Assembly: GCA_024401185.1 (NCBI GenBank)
Contig: JAKSLO010000013.1
Span: 1 to 36,252 of the forward strand
DNA from: Bacteroidaceae bacterium
GTDB lineage: Bacteria; Bacteroidota; Bacteroidia; Bacteroidales; Bacteroidaceae
Direction: 5' to 3'
DNA: 36,252 nt
In this document: positions 10,022-17,003 of the stretch, piece by piece
Numbering within the stretch: the first letter of the stretch is position 1
Layout of the letters: each line of letters opens with the position of its first letter
Notes under the pieces: model-generated
Database searches by the model: none
The model's input: the letters and a program-made list of their open reading frames with translations, nothing else
Told to the model about the DNA's origin: nothing
Program-made: the position numbers and the translations under genes

Positions 10022-10780
10022 TTACATGTTCATACCACCATCAACCTGGATAACCTGGCCACTTACATAGCTGCTCAGATCACTTGCCAAGTAAAGAGCG
10101 GTGTTAGCGATGTCCTCTACCTGTCCACCACGACGCAAAGGAATCTTCTTTGCCCAGTCAGCACGTACCTCCTCGGGGAGTGCAGCGGTCATGGCAGTCT
10201 CAATGAAACCGGGAGCGATAGCGTTAGCACGAATACCCTTGGGGCCCATCTCCTGAGCGATACTCTTAGCCAATGCAATCATACCAGCCTTTGAAGCGGC
10301 ATAGTTTGCCTGACCAGCATTACCATGCACACCTACAACACTTGCCATGTTGATGATAGAACCACCCTTCTGACGCATCATTACGGGTACACATGCGTGA
10401 GTGAAGTTGAAGGTACTCTTGAGGTTAACGTTAATAACTGCATCCCACTGAGCCTCTGTCATACGAAGCATCAAACCATCCTTGGTGATACCGGCGTTGT
10501 TTACCAAGATATCAATGGTACCAAAGTCTTCTTTGATCTTCTTTACAGTCTCCTCTGTCTGAGCAAAGTCAGCAGCATTACCTGCATAAGCACGACAAGT
10601 TACGCCAACAGCCTCGATCTCCTTACGAGTAGCCTCAAGACCTGCAGCCATGTCATCGTTCAGCACCAAATCGGTGAAAGCAATGTTAGCACCTTCCTGA
10701 GCAAACTTCAAGGCAATAGCCTTACCAATACCACGTGCCGCACCAGTAATCAGCGCGGTCTTTCCAGTTAATAATCCCAT
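10022..10780 (-). CDS. fabG: 3-oxoacyl-[acyl-carrier-protein] reductase
   Basis: A 252-residue short-chain dehydrogenase that reduces 3-ketoacyl-ACP with NADPH in the elongation cycle of fatty-acid synthesis. The cofactor-binding motif is TGAARGIG (12-19), NNAG lies at 94-97, and the catalytic set is Ser147, Tyr160 and Lys164 (YAASK). The C-terminal VSGQVIQVDGGMNM is characteristic of FabG. It sits 51 bases downstream of tetR on the same strand and 4 bases upstream of the pseudouridine synthase. The regulator next to it may control fatty-acid or envelope genes; that is inference from position. Confidence 0.95.
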   Translation of the reverse strand: MGLLTGKTALITGAARGIGKAIALKFAQEGANIAFTDLVLNDDMAAGLEATRKEIEAVGVTCRAYAGNAADFAQTEETVKKIKEDFGTIDILVNNAGITKDGLMLRMTEAQWDAVINVNLKSTFNFTHACVPVMMRQKGGSIINMASVVGVHGNAGQANYAASKAGMIALAKSIAQEMGPKGIRANAIAPGFIETAMTAALPEEVRADWAKKIPLRRGGQVEDIANTALYLASDLSSYVSGQVIQVDGGMNM

Positions 10781-10831
10781 AATTCTTTATTAATAATGTA
10801 AATGAATATTTTCTTTTATAATATTTTTCTC

Positions 10832-11413
10832 CTATATTCCTAATGCCCTGTTCACGATTTTCCTTACCACGCGTTTGCTCATCTGTTCACCCATGCCTTC
10901 TCCCAGGCGGCCATGAATATATGGCACTTCCAGACCTTTTGTGCAGTAATGAATGATATCGACGGCCAAAGGGATATTATCAACGGACAAGAGCCCCATC
11001 TGTACACCTTTATCTAAAGTACCAGTAAGCAATTCCACTTCTGTTTGGTCAAAGTGGCGTCGAACTTTTTCAACCATCCAAATATTACGGAAAAACTCGG
11101 CACGAAGATTACCGTTGCGCAAAACCGCTTCTTTTATTAGCCTAAGATGGGTGTAGATAATCTCAACAATCTTGTCAACAGGGTGCAGTTCTTGCTGTGC
11201 CACTTCCTTAATGGTATCAGTCAACCTCTCCATCTCTGCCTCGATTACCGCGAAATAAATCTCCTCCTTATTTTTAAAATAAGTATAAAGAGTACGGCGT
11301 CCTTTTTCTGAGGCCACCGCAATGTCGTTCATCGTCGTATCATCCAACCCTTTTTTGGCGAACAATTGACGAGCCACATCAACCAACTTTGCTCTTGTCT
11401 TTGATAATGCCAT
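10832..11413 (-). CDS. TetR/AcrR-family transcriptional regulator
   Basis: A 193-residue one-domain repressor-type protein. The N-terminal helix-turn-helix is clear: residues 5-51 read as TRAKLVDVARQLF, TTMNDIA and GRRTLYTYFKNKEE. The C-terminal ligand-binding half is all-helical and unlike any family I can name. The open frame extends 79 codons further upstream to 11650, but that would run across the tRNA gene and its promoter. The ATG at 11413 matches the family start and lies just downstream of a good TTTG-N20-TAATTTTG promoter. With that promoter the transcript would be nearly leaderless. TGTGC/GCACA motifs in the promoter suggest autoregulation. It heads the probable tetR-fabG-rluA-tamB-tamL transcription unit. 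Confidence 0.9.
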   Translation of the reverse strand: MALSKTRAKLVDVARQLFAKKGLDDTTMNDIAVASEKGRRTLYTYFKNKEEIYFAVIEAEMERLTDTIKEVAQQELHPVDKIVEIIYTHLRLIKEAVLRNGNLRAEFFRNIWMVEKVRRHFDQTEVELLTGTLDKGVQMGLLSVDNIPLAVDIIHYCTKGLEVPYIHGRLGEGMGEQMSKRVVRKIVNRALGI

Positions 11414-11421
11414 AACAGATG

Positions 11422-11453
11422 CAAAATTACACAAAAAGCACGATATGTGCAAA
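11422..11453 (-). promoter_or_regulatory. tetR promoter
   Basis: On the minus strand, TAATTTTG (11422-11429) matches the Bacteroidetes -7 consensus TAnnTTTG, and TTTG (11450-11453) lies 20 bases upstream as the -33 element. The transcript would begin only a few bases before the tetR ATG at 11413. A GCAC-N5-GTGC palindrome (11438-11450) sits between the two elements. Confidence 0.7.
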
Positions 11454-11476
11454 AAATGAATAGCAAAAATTGCACA
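11438..11476. promoter_or_regulatory. Candidate TetR operator (TGTGC/GCACA motifs)
   Basis: GCACGATATGTGC (11438-11450) is a palindrome lying between the -33 and -7 elements of tetR. A wider inverted pair, TGTGCAA (11446-11452) and TTGCACA (11470-11476), shares one of its arms. A further TGTGC lies near 11490. Position and symmetry suit binding by the dimeric TetR-type regulator encoded just downstream, but this is inference. Confidence 0.4.
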
Positions 11477-11541
11477 AACACCCACAAAATGTGCCATAAC
11501 AAACAAAATTAGATGTTTTGCAACATATTTTTCACAAAATA

Positions 11542-11573
11542 TTTGGTCATTAAATAAAAAGTTCGTACCTTTG
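11542..11573 (+). promoter_or_regulatory. Promoter of the initiator tRNA
   Basis: TTTG (11542-11545) and TACCTTTG (11566-11573) are separated by 20 bases, a textbook match to the Bacteroidetes primary sigma-factor promoter (-33 TTTG, -7 TAnnTTTG). The mature tRNA begins about 41 bases downstream. The promoter diverges from that of tetR. Confidence 0.85.
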
Positions 11574-11614
11574 CACTCGCAAACGGGAAACAACAACGTT
11601 TGAATACATAACAT

Positions 11615-11687
11615 CGCGGAGTGGAGCAGTTGGCAGCTCGCCAGGCTCATAACCTGGAGGTCGCACGTTCGAGTCGTGCCTCCGCAA
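11615..11687 (+). tRNA. Initiator tRNA-fMet (CAT anticodon)
   Basis: A 73-base cloverleaf: acceptor CGCGGAG/CTCCGCA, D stem GAGC/GCTC, anticodon stem CCAGG/CCTGG with loop CTCATAA, T stem GCACG/CGTGC, discriminator A. The first acceptor pair is a C1xA72 mismatch and the D stem has A11:U24; both are hallmarks of bacterial initiator tRNA. CCA is not encoded (the next bases are CAA). The anticodon stem has A29:U41 where most initiators have the first of three G-C pairs; G30:C40 and G31:C39 are kept. Confidence 0.96.
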
Positions 11688-11693
11688 CAAAAG

Positions 11694-11730
11694 AGGCTTC
11701 AACATTTGTTGAAGCCTTTCTTATTTTTTT
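11694..11730 (+). terminator. Rho-independent terminator after tRNA-fMet
   Basis: A perfect 10-bp stem, AGGCTTCAAC (11694-11703) with GTTGAAGCCT (11708-11717), and a four-base loop are followed by a T-rich tract through 11730. It starts 7 bases after the tRNA 3' end. Confidence 0.92.
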
Positions 11731-11830
11731 GTACATCAATTTCCTAAAAACGTGGTAGCGACATGTAACCAGTAAGTTGTTCCCAGCTCATCAAATTGGA
11801 AATAACATGCTTACTATCTTCACCCTTGTT

Positions 11831-11896
11831 TGACACAATTGGCTTACGTCTGGCTTACGTGTTTTTACGTAAGCCAGACGTAAGCCAATTGTGTCA
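11831..11896. repeat. 30-bp perfect palindrome, copy 1 of a dispersed family
   Basis: Arms 11831-11860 and 11867-11896 are perfect inverted copies over 30 bp, with a six-base loop (GTTTTT). The core GCTTACGTCTGGCTTACGT itself contains a direct repeat of GCTTACGT. The same core palindrome recurs at 29728-29771. The rest of the 354-base spacer 11688-12041 holds only the tRNA terminator, this element and AT-rich sequence; I see no gene there. Confidence 0.92.
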
Positions 11897-12041
11897 AAGT
11901 AAGGTGAACCTAAGAAGCACAGCAAAGGATATACTGATAAAAAAGCCAATCACCTACTTATGTAAAAAAACTTCTATTCATCTGAAAGCATGCATATGCC
12001 TCACAAAAGCCATATGAGCAAGCCAAAGCAAATGATGACAA

Positions 12042-13139
12042 TTATTTTGCAAATCGAGCAGCCTGCTCTGCAATCAAAGCCGCATCATCAAAATAATTAA
12101 TCTTCATAGCCTTGCGAACCTCATCCATGGTCTGGACAGCAGTTTCACGCGCTTTCTCACAACCTTTTCGAAGAATCTCATATACTGCAGGAATATCCTT
12201 CTCGAATTCAGCACGGCGAACACGCATAGGTTCCAAAGTGTCTTGCAGTACGCTCATAAGCAACTTTTTGCACTTCATATCGCCCAAACCTCCACGTGTA
12301 TAATGATCCTTCATTTCCTGAAGAGACAGATACTCTGGGAACATTGCATTTACTTGATCATCTGAGCAAAAAGCATCAAGATAAGTGAATACTGTATTAC
12401 CCTCAAGATGGCCAGGATCACTAACTTGCAAATGAGTGGGATCTGTGTACATAGCTTTAACTTTCTTTGAAACCTCATCAGCAGGGTCACTAAGATAAAT
12501 ACAGTTGCCTAAGCTCTTGCTCATCTTTGCCTTGCCATCTGTTCCAGGCAATCGCAAACATGCAGCATTATCAGGAAGCAAGATGTTAGGCTCAACAAGA
12601 GTATCGCCATATATAAAATTAAAACGGCGCACAATCTCACGGCACTGCTCCAACATAGGCTCCTGATCTTCACCTACAGGAACGGTTGTAGCTTTGAAAA
12701 GCGTAATATCAGCAGCCTGGCTAATTGGATAAGTAAAAAATCCCACAGGAATACTTTCACCTGCAAATCCACGCATTTGAATTTCCGTCTTCACAGTAGG
12801 ATTGCGCTGCAAACGACTAACAGAAACCAAATCCATGAAATAGAAGGAAAGTTCACACAACTCAGGAATCTGGCTTTGAATGAACAAAGTGCTCTTCTCG
12901 GGATCAAGACCTGCAGCTAAGTAATCAAGAGCTACCTCAACAACATTCTGACGAACCTTTTCTGGATTTTCTATATTATCGGTCAACGCTTGAGCATCTG
13001 CTTCAAAGATAAAGATCTTATCGTATAAACCAGAGTTCTGGAGTTCCACACGACGACGGAGCGAACCGACATAATGACCAATATGAAGGCGACCAGTAGG
13101 ACGGTCACCAGTAAGGATAACTTTTTCTTTTGCTTCCAT
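12042..13139 (-). CDS. trpS: Tryptophanyl-tRNA synthetase
   Basis: A 365-residue class I aminoacyl-tRNA synthetase that charges tRNA-Trp. HIGH is intact at residues 19-22 ([12 protein letters not shown]) and KMSKS at 205-209 ([12 protein letters not shown]). The segment [14 protein letters not shown] is typical of TrpRS. Length is slightly above the E. coli enzyme (about 334). It has its own promoter (13166-13196) and is separated from ompA by a terminator, so it is probably monocistronic. No leader peptide or T-box is visible upstream. Confidence 0.95.
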   Translation of the reverse strand: MEAKEKVILTGDRPTGRLHIGHYVGSLRRRVELQNSGLYDKIFIFEADAQALTDNIENPEKVRQNVVEVALDYLAAGLDPEKSTLFIQSQIPELCELSFYFMDLVSVSRLQRNPTVKTEIQMRGFAGESIPVGFFTYPISQAADITLFKATTVPVGEDQEPMLEQCREIVRRFNFIYGDTLVEPNILLPDNAACLRLPGTDGKAKMSKSLGNCIYLSDPADEVSKKVKAMYTDPTHLQVSDPGHLEGNTVFTYLDAFCSDDQVNAMFPEYLSLQEMKDHYTRGGLGDMKCKKLLMSVLQDTLEPMRVRRAEFEKDIPAVYEILRKGCEKARETAVQTMDEVRKAMKINYFDDAALIAEQAARFAK

Positions 13140-13165
13140 ATTTTAAATAGTAATCATTTTCTATG

Positions 13166-13196
13166 CAAAGTTACAAATAATTTTGTACCCAACAAA
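13166..13196 (-). promoter_or_regulatory. trpS promoter
   Basis: On the minus strand, TTTG (13193-13196) and TAACTTTG (13166-13173) are spaced 19 bases apart, matching the Bacteroidetes -33/-7 consensus. The -7 element lies 26 bases upstream of the trpS ATG. Confidence 0.8.
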
Positions 13197-13283
13197 ATAT
13201 AGAGTACAAAAACAAAATACAAGCAGCACATTGAATCATAAACACAACACATACAGGCTGAAAGAGAAAGAAGGAAGCAAAGT

Positions 13284-13323
13284 ACGACAAAAAAAAGCGC
13301 ATTAGCCTTACGACTAATGCGCT
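13284..13323 (-). terminator. Rho-independent terminator of ompA
   Basis: A perfect 10-bp stem, AGCGCATTAG (13296-13305) with CTAATGCGCT (13314-13323), and an 8-base loop lie about 20 bases beyond the ompA stop. Read on the minus strand the stem is followed by a run of T (plus-strand A-run at about 13288-13296). Confidence 0.9.
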
Positions 13324-13344
13324 AAATATCAAAAAGTATATTTA

Positions 13345-14529
13345 TTACTTCAAAGTAACAACTGCACGACGGTTGTAGTTGTAAGGCTCAAGGTCAGCAA
13401 CGCCACCCTTAGCAACAATTTCGATGTTGTCACGATTTACACCCATCTTAACAAGTTCGTCAACAACAGTCTTTGCACGGCCCTCAGAAAGAGTCTGGTT
13501 GCGAGCTACACTACCAGTCTTGCTATCAGCGTAACCTGTAACTACAAGCTTAGCGTTCTTAGACTTAGCCAACTCTGCCAACTCCTTAACATTAACCAAA
13601 TCCTTCTTAGAGGCAATCTTAGTCTGGTTGATGTTGAAGAATACAGATGCACTAGTAGTAGCATACTCTGTAATTGTAACAGTCTTGCCCTCGGGGCACT
13701 TGTGGTTAGCAATAAGAGCCTTCAAACGAGCATTTTCAGCTTCTGCATCAGCCAAAGAAGCATTCAAAGCATCCAACTGAGCCTGATTCATAGCCATAAT
13801 AGCATCGATGTCGGGAGCATTGTCCCAGCCAATCTTACCAAGATTAACACCTACACCTACGCTCAAACCGAGTTCAAGGTCACGACTCTTGAATACACGG
13901 GGCTTCAAACCTCTGTTTGTTGCAAGTCCATCCAAGTCATCCTCGCCTGCGGTAGCATAGATATCCAAGTTAACATGGTAGCGCTCGTTAATATTGAATG
14001 TATTCATGAAACCGATGCAATACTGCATACCATACTGGTTGTCGGTATTCTCACCTTCAACACCCAGATTGCAGAGGAAACCAGCACCACCATACAAACT
14101 GATATTGTAGAAACGAGGCTTGTAACCACCAATCAAGTTTGTCAAGTTAATCATGGGCTGGAAGCTCATTGACCACTGATTGAAAGTGGGGCAATTAGTA
14201 TTATAGCCTGTATAAGAATAATCGCAAACACGAGTACCCCATGCAGCCTGAATCTTTGCGCGAACACCAAAAAGAGGAGTTGCCCATTTACCCACAGAAA
14301 TCTCACCACCCCATGAGCGACGGCCTGACCAGAAAGGATTCTTGTTCATGCCCATCTTGTGCTCCTGATCAGAATAGAAAGACAAATGGGTGACACCAGC
14401 ATCAACAAACCAGTTGCTCCAGAAAGGGTTCGATACAAACTGATGCTTCAAGGTCGGGTAGCTAGTTTCCTGAGCAGAAGCAGCAGATGTAAGGCCAGCA
14501 AAAGCCAGCAGCATCATTAACTTTTTCAT
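13345..14529 (-). CDS. OmpA-family outer-membrane porin
   Basis: A 394-residue outer-membrane protein with a clear signal peptide (MKKLMMLLAFAGLTSAASAQ), an N-terminal beta-barrel-like region of about 220 residues, a short coiled stretch (LNASLADAEAENARLKALI), and a C-terminal OmpA domain. The OmpA domain keeps the peptidoglycan-contact pattern: GYADSKTGS, NQTLSEGRAKTV and YNYNRRAVV. It probably tethers the outer membrane to the cell wall and is likely abundant, since it has its own promoter and a strong terminator. It is followed by trpS on the same strand. Confidence 0.93.
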   Translation of the reverse strand: MKKLMMLLAFAGLTSAASAQETSYPTLKHQFVSNPFWSNWFVDAGVTHLSFYSDQEHKMGMNKNPFWSGRRSWGGEISVGKWATPLFGVRAKIQAAWGTRVCDYSYTGYNTNCPTFNQWSMSFQPMINLTNLIGGYKPRFYNISLYGGAGFLCNLGVEGENTDNQYGMQYCIGFMNTFNINERYHVNLDIYATAGEDDLDGLATNRGLKPRVFKSRDLELGLSVGVGVNLGKIGWDNAPDIDAIMAMNQAQLDALNASLADAEAENARLKALIANHKCPEGKTVTITEYATTSASVFFNINQTKIASKKDLVNVKELAELAKSKNAKLVVTGYADSKTGSVARNQTLSEGRAKTVVDELVKMGVNRDNIEIVAKGGVADLEPYNYNRRAVVTLK

Positions 14530-14608
14530 ACTTTGAAAATTTATTAATTACTTATTATTTTTCTGTCCAAAAACCCATTACGGGCCTATTTATACGATAT
14601 TTCTTTCG

Positions 14609-14616
14609 CAAAGTTA
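14609..14616 (-). promoter_or_regulatory. ompA promoter -7 element
   Basis: TAACTTTG on the minus strand matches TAnnTTTG. No good TTTG is found 19-20 bases upstream, so the -33 element is weak or absent. The untranslated leader would be about 75 bases, AT-rich. Confidence 0.5.
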
Positions 14617-14686
14617 GTAAATAATTGCTTAATACCTACATTTTTTCATAAAAAAAACAAAAAAAAATGCACTTTTTTCTTTTTTT

Positions 14687-16543
14687 TCATGATTTGAAGA
14701 GTTTTTCTATGTTTTCTATGGGTAAAACTGCCACAATTGTCTTACCATCTGGTGTGTAATTCGGATTATCTGTAGCAAATAAATCATCCACCAATCCAGA
14801 CATTTCCGTCTCCGTAAGAACCTGTCCCACAGGTATGGCAGCATTTTTTGCTAAAGTTAATGCTAAATGATGATGTAAATCATCTTTCACGCTTTGGCCA
14901 CAATCGCGAACAGAAGCCAACATCTCACCCACTAATGAAACAGGGTCTAAACCACCAAGACCTGCAGGAACTCCCTGCAGAGAAAATGAGCCTCCTCCCA
15001 ACGAAGTAATATCAAAACCCAAAGAATGCAGTTCATCAATGATATCACTTAGAATCACAGCATCTGAAGCAGGCAGTTGGATTATATCCGGGAACAGTAA
15101 GCCTTGGGAAGGAGAAACACGATTATCTAATTGCACTCTATACCTATTATATAATACACGTGCGTGAGCTCGGTGCTGATCAATAACCAGCAAACCATTC
15201 TGCACGCTACTAAGTATGTACTGGCCCCTTAACTGATAATGGGAACTGCTTCTCTCTATTTCAGCCAAAGACCTGTCATTATACAAGTTATCTGGCACAT
15301 CACCCAAAGGACTCTCGTCAGGAACGAATGAAGCCTCTACTTCATCCCATTCTTTAAAAGAAGATGAGGGCACATAATCTTTTGTTTTTAAAAACTCAGG
15401 CGTGCTATTTGAGTAAGAATCAGATTTAAATGGATTGAAATTGGGATTCACTCGCACTTCTGGAGAATGTGCCGTTACATGTTGATTAGAGGGATTGTAC
15501 ACAGGAATATCTGCAGGCACACCTTCTGTATCAAATTCTATCACGGGAACAGCATTATATTTTCCTAATGCTTCCTTTATACCGGCAACTATAATCTGCC
15601 AAATAGCCTGTTCATTTTCGAACTTAATCTCAGTCTTGGTAGGATGTATATTCACATCAATATTTGACGGATCCACATCGAAATACAAGAAATAAGGGAC
15701 TTGCTCAGACTCAGGAACAAGACCAGAAAAGGCTTCTTGTACCGCACGATGGAAATAAGGATGTCGCATAAAGCGGCCGTTTACGAAGAAGAATTGATGA
15801 GCACCTTTTTTCCTTGACGATTCAGGCTTACCCACAAAACCAGTAATCTTGCATATTGAAGTATCAACGCTTACATTCAAAAGCAAAGTTCCCATCTTTT
15901 TTCCGAACACTCCTGTTATTCGCTGTAATAAGGCGCCTGAAGGCAAAGAGGTTACAAGCGTGCCATTATTTGAGAAAGAGAAACTAACAGAAGGATTGAC
16001 CAATGCCATTCTCTCAAACTCCTGAACAATATTGTTCAATTCCGTTTGATTGCTTTTGAGGAACTTTCGACGAGCAGGAACATTGTAGAACAGATTATTT
16101 ACCAAGAAATTACTTCCGACAGGACAGCCAATCACCTCTTGAGAAACTATTTTGCTTCCTTCTATCTGCAAACAAGTGCCTAATTCTTGTTCTGCAGAAC
16201 GAGTGCGCAGAGTTACTTGCGAAACGGCCACTATACTTGGAAGAGCTTCTCCACGGAAACCCATGGTACGCAAAGCAAACAAGTCATCTGCTTTCTGAAT
16301 CTTACTCGTAGCATGACGCTCGAAGGCAAGTCGGGCATCCGTTTCGCTCATACCTTTACCATCATCAATAACCTGTATCGACGTACGTCCTGCCTCTTCT
16401 ACGAGAACGTCAACATGAGTAGCACCTGCGTCAATGGCATTCTCAACAAGCTCCTTAATCACAGAGGAAGGCCTCTGTATGACCTCACCTGCAGCGATTT
16501 GGTTTGCAACAGAATCAGGAAGAAGATGTATTATATCAGCCAT
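14687..16543 (-). CDS. mutL: DNA mismatch repair protein MutL
   Basis: A 618-residue MutL. The N-terminal GHKL ATPase is intact: ELVENAIDAGA, DDGKGM, and FERHATSKI with MGFRGEALPSI. It couples mismatch recognition by MutS to strand removal. The C-terminal dimerisation domain is present, but the metal-binding endonuclease motif DQHA-x2-E-x4-E is degenerate here (DQHRAHARVLYN, residues 455-466), with both glutamates replaced, and the CPHGRP motif is replaced by TPDGKT (597-602). It is therefore probably not a nicking endonuclease. It is the last gene of the guaB-led cluster, 164 bases after the small membrane protein gene, a spacer in which I see no strong promoter. Confidence 0.95.
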   Translation of the reverse strand: MADIIHLLPDSVANQIAAGEVIQRPSSVIKELVENAIDAGATHVDVLVEEAGRTSIQVIDDGKGMSETDARLAFERHATSKIQKADDLFALRTMGFRGEALPSIVAVSQVTLRTRSAEQELGTCLQIEGSKIVSQEVIGCPVGSNFLVNNLFYNVPARRKFLKSNQTELNNIVQEFERMALVNPSVSFSFSNNGTLVTSLPSGALLQRITGVFGKKMGTLLLNVSVDTSICKITGFVGKPESSRKKGAHQFFFVNGRFMRHPYFHRAVQEAFSGLVPESEQVPYFLYFDVDPSNIDVNIHPTKTEIKFENEQAIWQIIVAGIKEALGKYNAVPVIEFDTEGVPADIPVYNPSNQHVTAHSPEVRVNPNFNPFKSDSYSNSTPEFLKTKDYVPSSSFKEWDEVEASFVPDESPLGDVPDNLYNDRSLAEIERSSSHYQLRGQYILSSVQNGLLVIDQHRAHARVLYNRYRVQLDNRVSPSQGLLFPDIIQLPASDAVILSDIIDELHSLGFDITSLGGGSFSLQGVPAGLGGLDPVSLVGEMLASVRDCGQSVKDDLHHHLALTLAKNAAIPVGQVLTETEMSGLVDDLFATDNPNYTPDGKTIVAVLPIENIEKLFKS

Positions 16544-16707
16544 TTATATTACTGTTTTGACAATCAATTGAACAAATTCGGCTTTTTACTCGCTTACTTC
16601 AGAATGGGCAAAGAATATTTTCTTTATGCCAATTACACTATATTTATGTTAGCACATAATCACGATTGAAAAACGATTCTATAGATTCACCCACAAAAAT
16701 GCAATCA

Positions 16708-17001
16708 TTACCAGTGTACCTTGCCTGTCATGAGATAATGCCACACAAACAAAAGAATAATAATCAAGAACAAAGCAATGGGCCATACCAGTTTATGGCT
16801 CCTCTCACTAGCACGCTGAGCATGAGGTGTATATTGAGAGAAAGTTCCACGGAACTTAGTGGGATCATAGGGTTCATCCACGTGTTCACCTTGTGAACGG
16901 CGGACATCATTTACCAGCTTGCGGAGCTTTTCCCTTCTCTCGTCCACAAAAATAGCACGAGGACGATACTTTCTTGGTTGTCTTGCTTTAAAAATACTCA
17001 T
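16708..17001 (-). CDS. Small basic membrane protein of unknown function
   Basis: A 97-residue protein that I cannot assign to a named family. Residues 1-65 are strongly basic and polar (KARQPRKYRPR, RREKLRKLVNDVRR), and a single hydrophobic helix follows at about 71-90 (LVWPIALFLIIILLFVWHYL) with a short tail. The predicted topology is cytoplasmic N-terminus with a C-terminal anchor. It starts 2 bases after the stop of the OstA-like gene, so the two are surely cotranscribed, which hints at an envelope role. Confidence 0.8.
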   Translation of the reverse strand: MSIFKARQPRKYRPRAIFVDERREKLRKLVNDVRRSQGEHVDEPYDPTKFRGTFSQYTPHAQRASERSHKLVWPIALFLIIILLFVWHYLMTGKVHW

Positions 17002-17003
17002 GA

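Noticed and set aside
11414-11650. N-terminal extension of the TetR regulator to an ATG at 11650
   Set aside because: It would run through the initiator tRNA and both promoters. The helix-turn-helix domain begins normally at the ATG at 11413.
11796-12017. A 73-codon plus-strand open frame between the tRNA and trpS
   Set aside because: It consists largely of the 30-bp palindrome, with no promoter, no family similarity and an improbable composition.
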